Source: ZAX-1 sp046533095 (lineage in GTDB: Bacteria; Bacillota; Clostridia; Lachnospirales; Lachnospiraceae). From it: a DNA stretch of 64,000 nt. This document shows, piece by piece, positions 44,724-53,655 of the stretch; position 1 is the stretch's first letter, and every line of letters starts with the position of its first letter. A program made the position numbers and the translations under genes. The stretch is taken from the NCBI GenBank assembly GCA_046533095.1, contig JAJQRA010000017.1, forward strand, positions 191,947 through 255,946. The letters are read 5' to 3'. The notes under the pieces are model-generated. The model had not been told where the DNA came from and searched no databases. It was given only the letters and a program-made list of their open reading frames with translations.

Positions 44724-45674
44724 ATGTGTTTGCACGTGTTTGAAATCTTAACGGTGGATACTGCCATGCGTACTGGTCAAGTTACAACCACTTACTGTAA
44801 CGAATTTCTGTTTAGGCTACTTGACGTCACGCCGATTGATTTATACTTCAAACCGCTAGATCGGTTGATTGACGCTCATCCCCATAATGTCGAATTCTGG
44901 TCTGTCATTAAGGAACATCGCAGTATTACAAACAAAAATATGACATTGTGTTTATCAGGAAAAAAAGTGGATTGCATTATTACGTCAAAGATTTATAATC
45001 AACGTACACTGAATGTCAAAGGGGTTCAATTTTTTATCACTACACAGAAGCAGATTAGTGCAAATGTATCGGAAAAAATAAGTAACAGTGCTGTTCGTAC
45101 TTTCAGCGATTTCATTGGACAGTCGAACAAGGTTAAGTCAACAATACAAAATGGAAAGATAATGGCTCAAACCCATAGTAATGTTATGCTGCTGGGGGAA
45201 AGTGGTGTAGGAAAAGATGTTTTAGCACAGGCTATACACAACGCCGGCCCTCGTAGAAACAAACCATTTGTTGCGGTTAACTGCGGAGCTTTACCCCGCG
45301 ATATTATCGCCAGTGAGCTTTTTGGATATGAAGGCGGAGCATTTACCGGGGCAAAGCGAGAGGGTAATATTGGTAAGTTTGAACTTGCAAATGGAGGTAC
45401 TATTTTTCTTGATGAAATTGGTGAGATGCCATTAGATTTGCAAGCCACCCTTTTGCGTGTAGTGGAACAGAAACAGTTAATGAGAATTGGCGGCAACAAA
45501 CTGATAAATGTGGATGTGAGAGTCATATCGGCGACCAACGCGGATATGATGAAGGTAATTGAACAAAAGCGGTTTCGCTCGGATCTATATTATCGTTTGA
45601 GTACAATGATCTTGGATATACCACCACTTAGGGAGCGGGACGAAGATATTATTTTACTTGCTGCTTTTTATTGA
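44724..45674 (+). pseudogene. Sigma-54 activator (PAS plus AAA+), C-terminally truncated
   Basis: A 316-residue fragment. Residues 1-115 resemble a PAS sensor domain, and the AAA+ domain has Walker A GESGVGKD, the sigma-54 contact GAFTGA and Walker B GTIFLDEIGEMP, ending at PPLRERDEDIILLAAFY. The frame then stops; the arginine finger side, the end of AAA+ and the DNA-binding helix-turn-helix are missing. A one-base shift would extend it only about 15 codons, into the next gene's leader. It cannot bind DNA in the usual way. Confidence 0.75.
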
Positions 45675-45715
45675 AAAATCTGAAAGATTTATGTTAAAGC
45701 GAAGGGGGATGTAGG

Positions 45716-46954
45716 ATGAAGAAACCAAAAGTACATTATGCATGGGTTATATCCTTGGCATGCTGCATCTTGCTTTTTGTCAGTAGTGGACTTGCAATAG
45801 GAGGGTTTTCTATATATTTGCCCAATGTGAAGGATGCCAATGATTTTTCTAATACACAGGTTTCCGTGATAATTACTGTTCGTTCCTTTCTCGGCTTGGT
45901 TTCAAAGTTAGTTGTTCTCTGGTTAATTCAAAAAATTGAGATTCGTTATACGATGACTATGGCCTGTATGATGGCTGGGATAGCATATTTACTTTATGCT
46001 AACTCATCAACCCTTACAGGCTTTTGCATCGCAAGTGCTTTTGCAGGTATGAGTTACGGATTTGGTTCTATCACTCCCACCTCCATCGTCCTGCACAGGT
46101 GGTTTAAAAAGAAACTAGATATCGCACTTAGTATCTGTGCTACCGGTGCCGGAGTTGCTGCCTTAATCTGTCCTGCATTCATTACTTTTTTGATTTTAAA
46201 TTATGATTTGCCAACCGCTTTTTATGGGATTGCATTTTTTTGCTTTTTTGGCGGTATCATTGCTTTTTTATTGATTAGAAATTATCCTGCTGATAAGGCA
46301 TTGGAACCTTTTGGCTCAAAATACGCTGAGACGATGAAGTCGGATTCCTTGAGTGGGAATTTGCCTAACATACCTATTGTGCATTCTATTAGCTCTCGCA
46401 GGCTAATATTATTATATGCCGCTCCCCTGTTGCTTGGGGCAATTGCACTAAATTGTCAGTCGCTGTATATGCTGTATTTCACAGAAAAAGGGTATAGTAA
46501 TATCATAGTTGCCCTTGCTATTTCTATCAATGGTTTGACCTTGCTTATAGGTAAGGCAGCTTATGGGTTTGCTGCTAATTATTTAGGTCATGGGAAAACC
46601 AGCTGTTTATTTTTGCTGCTTCTTATAGCTGGATTGGTAGTGGGATGCTTTGCTTCATATTCAAAACAACTGCTATTTTGCTCCGCAGCGCTGACTGGTG
46701 CAGGTGTTTCTACAACCTCGGTTGGAATGTCGATTTGGGTGGACGACTTTGTACCGGCAGAAAAATATGATTTGGAGACAAAACGATTTCAGGTTTTCTT
46801 CGCAATGGGAGGTTTGATATTCTCATTATTACCGGGTATCATGGCTGATTTTTTCGGAGGTTTTCTCTCTGTTTATATACTGTACATTGGTTTTGCATTT
46901 GTTGTATATATTATCGTTTCTCAGACCTATCATACAATAAATATAAGATGTTAA
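45716..46954 (+). CDS. MFS transporter, oxalate/formate antiporter-like (OFA)
   Basis: A 412-residue protein with twelve hydrophobic segments. The N-terminus KVHYAWVISLACCILLFVS and the LPNVKDANDFSNTQVS loop are typical of OFA-type carriers, which exchange small carboxylates. The motif ISINGLTLLIGKAAYGFAA begins the second half. GGGGGATGTAGG precedes the ATG. It follows a truncated sigma-54 activator that may once have controlled it. The substrate is unknown. Confidence 0.82.
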   Translation: MKKPKVHYAWVISLACCILLFVSSGLAIGGFSIYLPNVKDANDFSNTQVSVIITVRSFLGLVSKLVVLWLIQKIEIRYTMTMACMMAGIAYLLYANSSTLTGFCIASAFAGMSYGFGSITPTSIVLHRWFKKKLDIALSICATGAGVAALICPAFITFLILNYDLPTAFYGIAFFCFFGGIIAFLLIRNYPADKALEPFGSKYAETMKSDSLSGNLPNIPIVHSISSRRLILLYAAPLLLGAIALNCQSLYMLYFTEKGYSNIIVALAISINGLTLLIGKAAYGFAANYLGHGKTSCLFLLLLIAGLVVGCFASYSKQLLFCSAALTGAGVSTTSVGMSIWVDDFVPAEKYDLETKRFQVFFAMGGLIFSLLPGIMADFFGGFLSVYILYIGFAFVVYIIVSQTYHTINIRC

Positions 46955-47085
46955 ACTGTGAAATTAGCAAGTGGACTTTCTAGGATTGTTTTCAAAAGCT
47001 GTTGACAGAACAGCAATCAAAATAAGAATATCCATATAGTTTGTTTCTAACGAATTAAGTTTTTGATTGATACTTTGAAAACGAA

Positions 47086-48072
47086 CTACATTGTCGTATT
47101 TTTGTTTGTTAACATCGCAGGCACCACATTCTCATGAGGAATGTATGAATCAAGCGAATTGATAGCTATTTTTGCCATTAGTGGAATATTTTGGTCAATA
47201 GACGTGATGGGGTAAATGGCATAGTTGGATACTGGAGAGTTATCGTATCCGATGATTTCAACATCGGCAGGCATTTTAAGGCCTCTGCGAATACACTCTC
47301 TTTGCAGCATATTGGCAATATCGTCATTGGAGCAGAAAATGCCTAGTTTCTTATCTGCATATTTTTCAAGTATCCTATTGGTGATAGATGACATGGCAGT
47401 TGAAGCAATTTCGGAATAGGGATCACTTAAACCTTTATTGATAACTGTTTCGTGAGGCATATTTTTGACGGAGAACTCAAATCCTACAATCCGCTTAAAT
47501 GAGGGCCAATCTTCATAATAGCCATTGTTTATGTGTATGAATACTTTGCAACCATCTTTTATTAATTTTTCGCCAGCAAGTTTGCCACCAGTATAGTTGT
47601 CATTATTTATCTGACAGTAGTTGCCGCCAGCACGTTCGACAGAAATAATCGGCACATCAAGTTGTTCGATATCCTCAGGACTTAAAATGTGGCTGAGCAA
47701 AATGATACCTTTAACTCGATAAGATTTCAATGTATCAATCAGACTTAATTCTTCTTCTTTTGTATCTTGTGAAGTATAGACAATAAAGCTATAATTTTTC
47801 TCTTTACCTTGTTGGATGAGCTGATTCAATAATTCTGTGTAAAAGCCAAGGTGTAGCGATGGGAAAATAATCCCTACAAGATTTGACTTGCCAGTTGCAA
47901 GTGTTCGAGCAACATTATCCTGACTGTAATTGAGTTCTTGAATTGCAGCCAGGATTTTATCTTTAGTTTTTGGCGATAAGAGTTGTGGTTTGTTAAAATA
48001 CCTAGAAACTGTGGTCAATGAAACGCCACTTTTTTCAGCAATATCTTTTATGCCTGTTTTATCCTTATCCAT
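47086..48072 (-). CDS. LacI family transcriptional repressor
   Basis: A 328-residue regulator. Start at 48072 (MDKDKTGIKDIAEKSG) is chosen because GAGAGG lies upstream; an earlier in-frame ATG at 48126 adds 18 residues that do not match the family. The DNA-binding head has IKDIAEKSGVSLTTVSRYFN and a hinge helix; the sugar-binding domain follows with NNDNYTGGKLAGEKLI and FCSNDDIANML. It faces the fructan importer operon and is its likely repressor, released by an imported saccharide. Confidence 0.88.
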   Translation of the reverse strand: MDKDKTGIKDIAEKSGVSLTTVSRYFNKPQLLSPKTKDKILAAIQELNYSQDNVARTLATGKSNLVGIIFPSLHLGFYTELLNQLIQQGKEKNYSFIVYTSQDTKEEELSLIDTLKSYRVKGIILLSHILSPEDIEQLDVPIISVERAGGNYCQINNDNYTGGKLAGEKLIKDGCKVFIHINNGYYEDWPSFKRIVGFEFSVKNMPHETVINKGLSDPYSEIASTAMSSITNRILEKYADKKLGIFCSNDDIANMLQRECIRRGLKMPADVEIIGYDNSPVSNYAIYPITSIDQNIPLMAKIAINSLDSYIPHENVVPAMLTNKNTTM

Positions 48073-48242
48073 ATTTGTAACCTCTCTGTATTTGATTTCA
48101 AACCCTATTAAATATAAGCGTTTCAATGGGGTATGAGCTATTATCTGAACCTTTCTGAAATTGCGATGTGTGACTTCAGGAACAGTATATTATAATGCTT
48201 GTCCTATATCATACAACATAATGAGGCGTTTTTCAAGACGAA

Positions 48243-48501
48243 ATGAAAATGTTTTCATAATTAATGCTGTTGCATTTTCAATAAGCGATTAATAGCTGCA
48301 AAAATAATTGATTTGTTTTGTTAAAAATTGTATTTTTTTTATTGAAAAATGTCAATTCATAAAAATTATTGACAGTATTTTATAAATATTTACTAAGTAT
48401 TTAAGCTATTTTTTTGAAAAATGTTGAAAATAAATAATGAAAACGCTTGATATTATTTATTTCACAAGGTAAAATATGTTGTATTACTGATAACGTTTAC
48501 A
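48243..48501. promoter_or_regulatory. LacI/CcpA-type operator candidates in the divergent promoter region
   Basis: Three palindrome-like sites lie in the 627-bp gap between the LacI gene and the importer: ATGAAAATGTTTTCAT at 48243-48258, ATGAAAACGCTTGAT at 48437-48451 and CTGATAACGTTTACA at 48487-48501. The last two have the central CG of LacI-family operators and resemble cre sites. A TTGACA lies at 48369. The rest of the gap is AT-rich without a gene; a hairpin (TGCTAAAGG/CCTTTAGCA, 48627-48658) lies in the mRNA leader. Confidence 0.5.
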
Positions 48502-48699
48502 AAAATTGATGAAAGGGGGGGGAGGAGGTCGTTGTACTAAAAATAGCAATCAGAAAGGAGAAAATATTTAGCGTGTAGGAATTCGAAAATGTAAATGATG
48601 ACAATTCATGACTGTAACAAGTTAAATGCTAAAGGGCGAGAATAACTAGCCTTTAGCAATTATCTAAACAAAAATACAAAAAGAAATGGAGTAAAAGGA

Positions 48700-50004
48700 A
48701 TGAAAAAAATGAATCTAAAAAAAATAGGTGTCGTTGCTATGGTAGCGATAACACTTGTAAGTGCGTTGGCCCTTGTAGGGTGTGGAAAAAATTCAGACGG
48801 TGAAAAATCTGATAAAGATAAAAAAATCACTATTCTTGTTGAGAGTGGTAGTCCTGCCGAAACTGTCGCCAACAGCACAGCTGCTGAATTTAAAGAAAAA
48901 ACAGGCTATGAAGTGATTGTCGATGCTGTGCCATATACAGGTCTGTATGATAAGGTATCAACTGAAGTTAAGGCAAAAGCAGCAACTCATGATGTGGTCA
49001 GCTTAGATGTTCTGTGGTTGTCTGCCTTTGAAAACGCATTATTACCACTTAACGATACAGTTGACGATAGCATTACATCAGACTTCCTGCCTACTCTCGA
49101 AGCTGGTGGTACGTTAAATAATAATTTGCTAGGACTGCCAATGTGGATTAATAGCAAGGTGCTTATTTACAGAAAAGACCTTTTTGCAGATGAAACCAAC
49201 AAAGAGGAATTCAAGAAAAAATATGGTCATGATTTGAAAGTTCCTACAACATGGGAGGAATATAGAGAAAGTGCAGAATTCTTTACTAAAGATGACATGT
49301 ATGGGACAGCAGTATTTGGCATGGCTTCTGGCGATACGGTGTGTAGTTTCCTTGATCATGCTTCACAAGCAGGCGCAATGCCTCTGGTACTTGGCGATGA
49401 TAATGAAGTATTAGTTGATGAAGATCCATATGTTGAAGCTTTACAATATCTTGTTGACCTATACAAATCTGGAAATGTGCCAGAGGAAACATTATCAGTT
49501 GCAGCTACAGAAGCGCAAGAGCTGTTTAACAACAAAAAACTGGCCATGCAACTTAACTGGAGTCATCAATATCCTGCCGCTTATGCGCTAGATAACGAGA
49601 ATGTTGGCGTTGCACCTATGATTGCAGGACCTTCTGGTGTTGCTGCGACAACAGGTCCATGGTATCAAAGTGTCATGAAAAACTCAGCAAATCAAGATGT
49701 TGCAGTAGAATACATTAAATTTATGTATGACAATAACGAAAAATATATGACCGAGGGATCACTTAAAATTGCAGGACGAACTTCTGTATATGAAAAGTAT
49801 GGAGCTGAAGCAGGTAATGAACATTTAACTGCTGTATTAGAAACGCTTGACAATAAGTACTCACAAAATAGACCTGCTACGCCTCATTGGACTGAGATTG
49901 AAGAAGTACTTGCTGGTGCTGTTCAGGCTGCTTTATCAGGAAAATCTACTCCTGAAGATGCCCTCAAAGATGCGAAAGCTGAGATTGAGGCAATTGTAGA
50001 ATAG
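48700..50004 (+). CDS. Sugar ABC transporter, substrate-binding lipoprotein (CUT1, fructan locus)
   Basis: A 434-residue receptor with a lipoprotein signal ending LVGC at about residue 27, then a short charged spacer and an SBP_bac_1 fold (KKITILVESGS, HDVVSLDVLWLSAF, MQLNWSHQYPAAY). It is followed by two permeases and a GH91 enzyme, so its ligand is likely a difructose anhydride or short fructan. The ATG at 48700 follows AATGGAGTAAAAGGA. A strong hairpin lies between it and the permease genes. Confidence 0.88.
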   Translation: MKKMNLKKIGVVAMVAITLVSALALVGCGKNSDGEKSDKDKKITILVESGSPAETVANSTAAEFKEKTGYEVIVDAVPYTGLYDKVSTEVKAKAATHDVVSLDVLWLSAFENALLPLNDTVDDSITSDFLPTLEAGGTLNNNLLGLPMWINSKVLIYRKDLFADETNKEEFKKKYGHDLKVPTTWEEYRESAEFFTKDDMYGTAVFGMASGDTVCSFLDHASQAGAMPLVLGDDNEVLVDEDPYVEALQYLVDLYKSGNVPEETLSVAATEAQELFNNKKLAMQLNWSHQYPAAYALDNENVGVAPMIAGPSGVAATTGPWYQSVMKNSANQDVAVEYIKFMYDNNEKYMTEGSLKIAGRTSVYEKYGAEAGNEHLTAVLETLDNKYSQNRPATPHWTEIEEVLAGAVQAALSGKSTPEDALKDAKAEIEAIVE

Positions 50005-50054
50005 CTTTTAGGCAATTGTTAAATTGAGTTTCATTTTTTGTGGATAACTAACCG

Positions 50055-50081
50055 CTCTAGCCATTTAACAAATGGCTAGAG
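50055..50081 (+). other. Intercistronic hairpin after the binding-protein gene
   Basis: CTCTAGCCATTT and AAATGGCTAGAG form a perfect 12-bp stem with a 3-nt loop but no T-run. Such hairpins protect upstream mRNA and raise the yield of the binding protein over the permeases. Confidence 0.65.
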
Positions 50082-50107
50082 AATAGCTTTGATCAGGAGG
50101 AAGCATC

Positions 50108-50995
50108 ATGCAGCTAATATCTAAAAAAACAGTCATTGTATTCTTTTTGCCAGGCGCATTATTTATGGGCGTGTTTATGATTTATCCGATTTTCAAAATG
50201 GGACTAGACAGCTTATATAACTTTGATGCAAATGGCATTAGGGACTTTGTCGGATTTGATAATTATGTCAAAGCGTTTACTAATGAAAGTTTTCTGCAAC
50301 CGCTAAAAAACACATTGATTTATATCTTTATAGCAGTGGTAGTAGAGCTGATTCTAGGGACAATCCTTGCCCTTGTCTTCGAGTCTAATTTTAAAGGAAA
50401 CAAAACAATTCGTTCGCTTATATTAACGCCATTGATGATTGCTCCGCTCGTGGCTGGTCTCATTTGGAAACTGATGCTTAGTTCTAATTTTGGAATAATT
50501 AACCAATTGTTGGTGAATGTCGGTATTTTGAAAAATACCAGTCAAATACTTTGGCTTGCCGATGAAAAATGGGCATTGATCTCCTGTACGCTAGCAGACA
50601 TTTGGTTGACGACACCATTTATGATGCTGATGATCCTAGCAGGATTACAAGGAGTTGATGGAGGTATTCTTGAAGCAGCAACTGTTGATGGTGTAAACTG
50701 GTGGCAAAAGATATTTAGCATAAAGCTGCCAAATATCAAACCAGTTTTACTAACAGCTTTGTCTATCAGAATCATTGATGCGGCAAGAACTTTCGATATT
50801 GTTTGGGCGATGACACAAGGTGGTCCAAACAAATCTTCAGAGCTTATCAGTGTCGTCATTTATAAGACTTTGACTAGGTACAATAAAGTGGGATATGCTA
50901 GTGCAATGGCGCTCATACTCATAGTGGCACTTGTCACATTTACACTTGTAGCGATGCAAGGTTTATGGAATCCTAAAAAGAAACAGTCAGTCTAG
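50108..50995 (+). CDS. Sugar ABC transporter permease, MalF-like (fructan locus)
   Basis: A 295-residue inner-membrane protein with six helices and the EAA loop EAATVDGVNWWQKIFSIKLP at about residue 195. The N-terminal FFLPGALFMGVFMIYPIFK is typical of CUT1 subunits. GATCAGGAGGAAGCATC precedes the ATG. It is the first of two permeases of the GH91 operon. No ATPase gene is present, so the ATPase must be shared. Confidence 0.88.
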   Translation: MQLISKKTVIVFFLPGALFMGVFMIYPIFKMGLDSLYNFDANGIRDFVGFDNYVKAFTNESFLQPLKNTLIYIFIAVVVELILGTILALVFESNFKGNKTIRSLILTPLMIAPLVAGLIWKLMLSSNFGIINQLLVNVGILKNTSQILWLADEKWALISCTLADIWLTTPFMMLMILAGLQGVDGGILEAATVDGVNWWQKIFSIKLPNIKPVLLTALSIRIIDAARTFDIVWAMTQGGPNKSSELISVVIYKTLTRYNKVGYASAMALILIVALVTFTLVAMQGLWNPKKKQSV

Positions 50996-51008
50996 AAAGG
51001 ACTAAGTG

Positions 51009-51839
51009 ATGGAGAGAAAAAATAATTTTCATGTTAAAATCATGGTAGTGCTATCGTTAGTCTGTGCAGTTTTCTGGCTATTCCCCTACCTTTATCTAAT
51101 CAGCTCGTCATTCAAGCCTGGTGCAGAAGTTGTCTCAATACCAGCCAAGTTTTTACCTAAGGTACTCTCGGTAGAAAACTTCATGAGTTTGTTTGAACGT
51201 ATGCCGGTATTGCACTATATTTCCAATAGTTTTTTAGTGGCAATATGTAGCACACTTATCGCAATTATTTTAGGTGCTTTGTCTGCTTATGCAATCCAAC
51301 GTTCGGGTGCTAAAATAGCGACTCTTCTAATCATCATTGTATTATGCCTTAAAATGATACCTACATCAAGTATTGCGGTTCCGATTTACGAGCTTATTAC
51401 AAATCTAGGATTATATGATACAAAATTGGCGCTTGTTATTGTATATGCAGCAATCAATATGCCTTTCGTCATGTGGGTAATGCTTGGATTTTATGAGGGC
51501 ATTCCAATGACATTAGACGAGGCGGCTTTTATGGATGGCGCTTCTAGTATAAAAACCTTTATCTATATCATTTTGCCGATTTCTACGCCAGGTCTTGCAA
51601 CAGCATTTGTCTTTACGCTGTTCCTATCTTGGAATGAATTTTTATTATCATTGCTATTGACCAGTACAAGTGCAAAGACATTTACCGTGGGCCTATCCGA
51701 ATTTCTGTCGGCATACAGTATGGACTTAGGTCCAATGTGTGCGGGTGCGCTAATCTTTAGCCTTCCAGTTATGGCACTTTCAATTGTAGCGCAAAAATTC
51801 ATTGTAAAAGGGATCACTGCCGGGGCAGTTAAAGGTTGA
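51009..51839 (+). CDS. Sugar ABC transporter permease, MalG-like (fructan locus)
   Basis: A 276-residue protein with six helices, the EAA loop LDEAAFMDGASSIKTFIYII and the C-terminus ITAGAVKG. It starts 13 bp after the MalF-like gene; GAAAGGACTAAGTG serves as ribosome site. It completes the importer channel whose receptor is encoded at 48700. Confidence 0.88.
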   Translation: MERKNNFHVKIMVVLSLVCAVFWLFPYLYLISSSFKPGAEVVSIPAKFLPKVLSVENFMSLFERMPVLHYISNSFLVAICSTLIAIILGALSAYAIQRSGAKIATLLIIIVLCLKMIPTSSIAVPIYELITNLGLYDTKLALVIVYAAINMPFVMWVMLGFYEGIPMTLDEAAFMDGASSIKTFIYIILPISTPGLATAFVFTLFLSWNEFLLSLLLTSTSAKTFTVGLSEFLSAYSMDLGPMCAGALIFSLPVMALSIVAQKFIVKGITAGAVKG

Positions 51840-51910
51840 AGTTATAAGGTTATACAATATAGTGGCTACATCCTTGTATGAGGAACTAAAAAGTTAAGAG
51901 GTGTGAATAG

Positions 51911-53251
51911 ATGGCTAGTAAAAATTATTACGATGTAACAGAGTGGCAAGTTGGTAATCCATATACTGATATTGGAGAGGTCATCAATAGCATTATCGCG
52001 GATATTAAAAGTAGACAGACAAACACGGATGTGAATGAGGGTGGGAAGCATGGTGCAGTTATCTATCTGCCTCCTGGTGATTATCATCTTGCTACTCAAG
52101 CCGTGATTGATATCAGCTACTTGAAAATTGTGGGTTCTGGGCATGGTTTTACATCTTCAAGTATCCGTTTCAATGAGCCAGAGAGTGGATGGCCAAATTG
52201 GCACGAACTATGGCCTGGCGGAAGTCGCATTCTTGTAGATATTTTCTCGAAGGATGAAGACGAGAAAGTAGGAGCAGCATTCTATGTCAATCGAAGTGGT
52301 GAGCCACGAATAAGTTCCGTAGAATTTGCTGATTTTTGTATTGATGGTTTACATTTTGTGGCTGATGGCTCCAAAGAACCAAATCCAGAGAATACCTATA
52401 TTAACGGTAAAACAGGTATTTATATCGGAAGTGCTCAAGACTCGTTTCGTATCACAGGTATGGGAATGGTGTATTTAGAGCATGGTGCTACTATTTATGA
52501 TGCAGATGCATTAGATATACATGATAATTTCATAGCTGAATGTGGCAACTGTATCGAACTACGAGGTTCGGGACAGGCTTCAAAAATCACAGATAACTTG
52601 ATTGGAGCGGGTTATAAAGGCTATTCAATCTATGCTCAAAATTTTGGCGGTCTTCTGATTACGGCAAACAATGTTTTTCCACGAGGTGCAAGTAGTGTCT
52701 ATTTTATAGGTGTAGTACGTTCCACTATTACAAGTAATAGATTTCATTCATTTTATCCGGGAATGTTGGTATTCCAAGAAAATTGCTCGGAAAATTTGAT
52801 TGCTTCAAATCACTTTTTACGTGACCACGAACCTTGGACACCTATGCAGGAACATGATAATAGTTTAGATGATTTGTATGGCAATGTACATGTCAGTGGT
52901 AACAGCAACTCTATAATTGGCAACCATTTTTCGGAAATCATTGATGCCCAGTATATCAAACCACTTGGTGCAATACCTGTAATCGTTCATGTTGTCTTGG
53001 GAAATGAAAATTACATCTCTAATAATCATGTGGTTGCAACAGAGGCTCATGCAAAAATAAGTGATGCCTGTTTCTCTGCTCAAGTAGGTGCTTTGTTGAC
53101 CACAGAAGCAAAAGCTTCACTGACTGTGACAACAGTACGTGTAGAAAGAGAGTCGTTTCAAAATACGGTTCTTGATTCAGGAAGTGATGCTCAGGTTGTT
53201 ATGGATAAGATTGTCAATGCATTCAGAGCAACTCCGACACCACAAGTATAA
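51911..53251 (+). CDS. GH91 beta-helix enzyme: difructose anhydride hydrolase or inulin fructotransferase
   Basis: A 446-residue right-handed beta-helix protein closely resembling the DFA III-forming inulin fructotransferases of Bacillus and Arthrobacter. Shared features include YTDIGEVINSIIADIK, GHGF, the NGKTGI motif and SFRITGMGMVYLEHG. The catalytic Asp and Glu, spaced 11 apart in HDNFIAECGNCIEL, are D205 and E216, the same spacing as D233/E244 in the structurally studied enzyme. GH91 also includes DFA III hydrolases. Unlike the secreted transferases it has no signal peptide (starts MASKNYYDVTEW) and sits in an importer operon, so intracellular hydrolysis is more likely. Confidence 0.88.
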   Translation: MASKNYYDVTEWQVGNPYTDIGEVINSIIADIKSRQTNTDVNEGGKHGAVIYLPPGDYHLATQAVIDISYLKIVGSGHGFTSSSIRFNEPESGWPNWHELWPGGSRILVDIFSKDEDEKVGAAFYVNRSGEPRISSVEFADFCIDGLHFVADGSKEPNPENTYINGKTGIYIGSAQDSFRITGMGMVYLEHGATIYDADALDIHDNFIAECGNCIELRGSGQASKITDNLIGAGYKGYSIYAQNFGGLLITANNVFPRGASSVYFIGVVRSTITSNRFHSFYPGMLVFQENCSENLIASNHFLRDHEPWTPMQEHDNSLDDLYGNVHVSGNSNSIIGNHFSEIIDAQYIKPLGAIPVIVHVVLGNENYISNNHVVATEAHAKISDACFSAQVGALLTTEAKASLTVTTVRVERESFQNTVLDSGSDAQVVMDKIVNAFRATPTPQV

Positions 53252-53418
53252 ATATTTTATAGGTAGTGATGAAATCTGATGGATTGAACTTATTCTGTCA
53301 GATTTTATTATTAAGTATAACGATAGAGCAAAGAAAGGTTGCAATAATGATAGCTAGTAATGAACAAAAAAAGTTGAAGGAAGCTATCAATATTTACTGG
53401 GAAAGGAGATACATAACA

Positions 53419-53640
53419 TGAAAAAATTCGATGTAGTAACACTCGGCGAATTGCTGATCGTTTTGCAAATAATGGAAAAGCGCCCAGGGCAATTCATTAT
53501 TTGAAGCAAATCCGGGTGGGGCTCCCTGCAATGTATTGGCTATGTTAAATAAATGGGGGCATAAGACAGCATTTAAAAATTGATGCATCTGTTCTTGTAA
53601 AAGCAAGGGTAGCTACTGTTTGATAATTAAATACTTCCTT
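53419..53640 (+). pseudogene. Fructokinase (PfkB), N-terminal remnant with frameshifts
   Basis: ATG 53419 follows GGAAAGGAGATACATAAC and reads MKKFDVVTLGELLI, the start of PfkB-type fructokinases. A frameshift follows; another frame then gives SLFEANPGGAPCNVLAMLNKWG, split here as SLFEANPGGAPCN and VLAMLNKWG, a core PfkB motif, then a second shift. Only about 60 codons survive. A short frame at 53347-53421 (MIASNEQKKLKEAIN) precedes it and overlaps the start; its status is unclear. The matching C-terminal part lies at 62704-63092. Confidence 0.75.
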
Positions 53641-53655
53641 GGCTTTTAAGTCATT

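Noticed and set aside
44724..45674. Intact sigma-54 dependent activator
   Set aside because: It lacks the end of the AAA+ domain and any DNA-binding domain.
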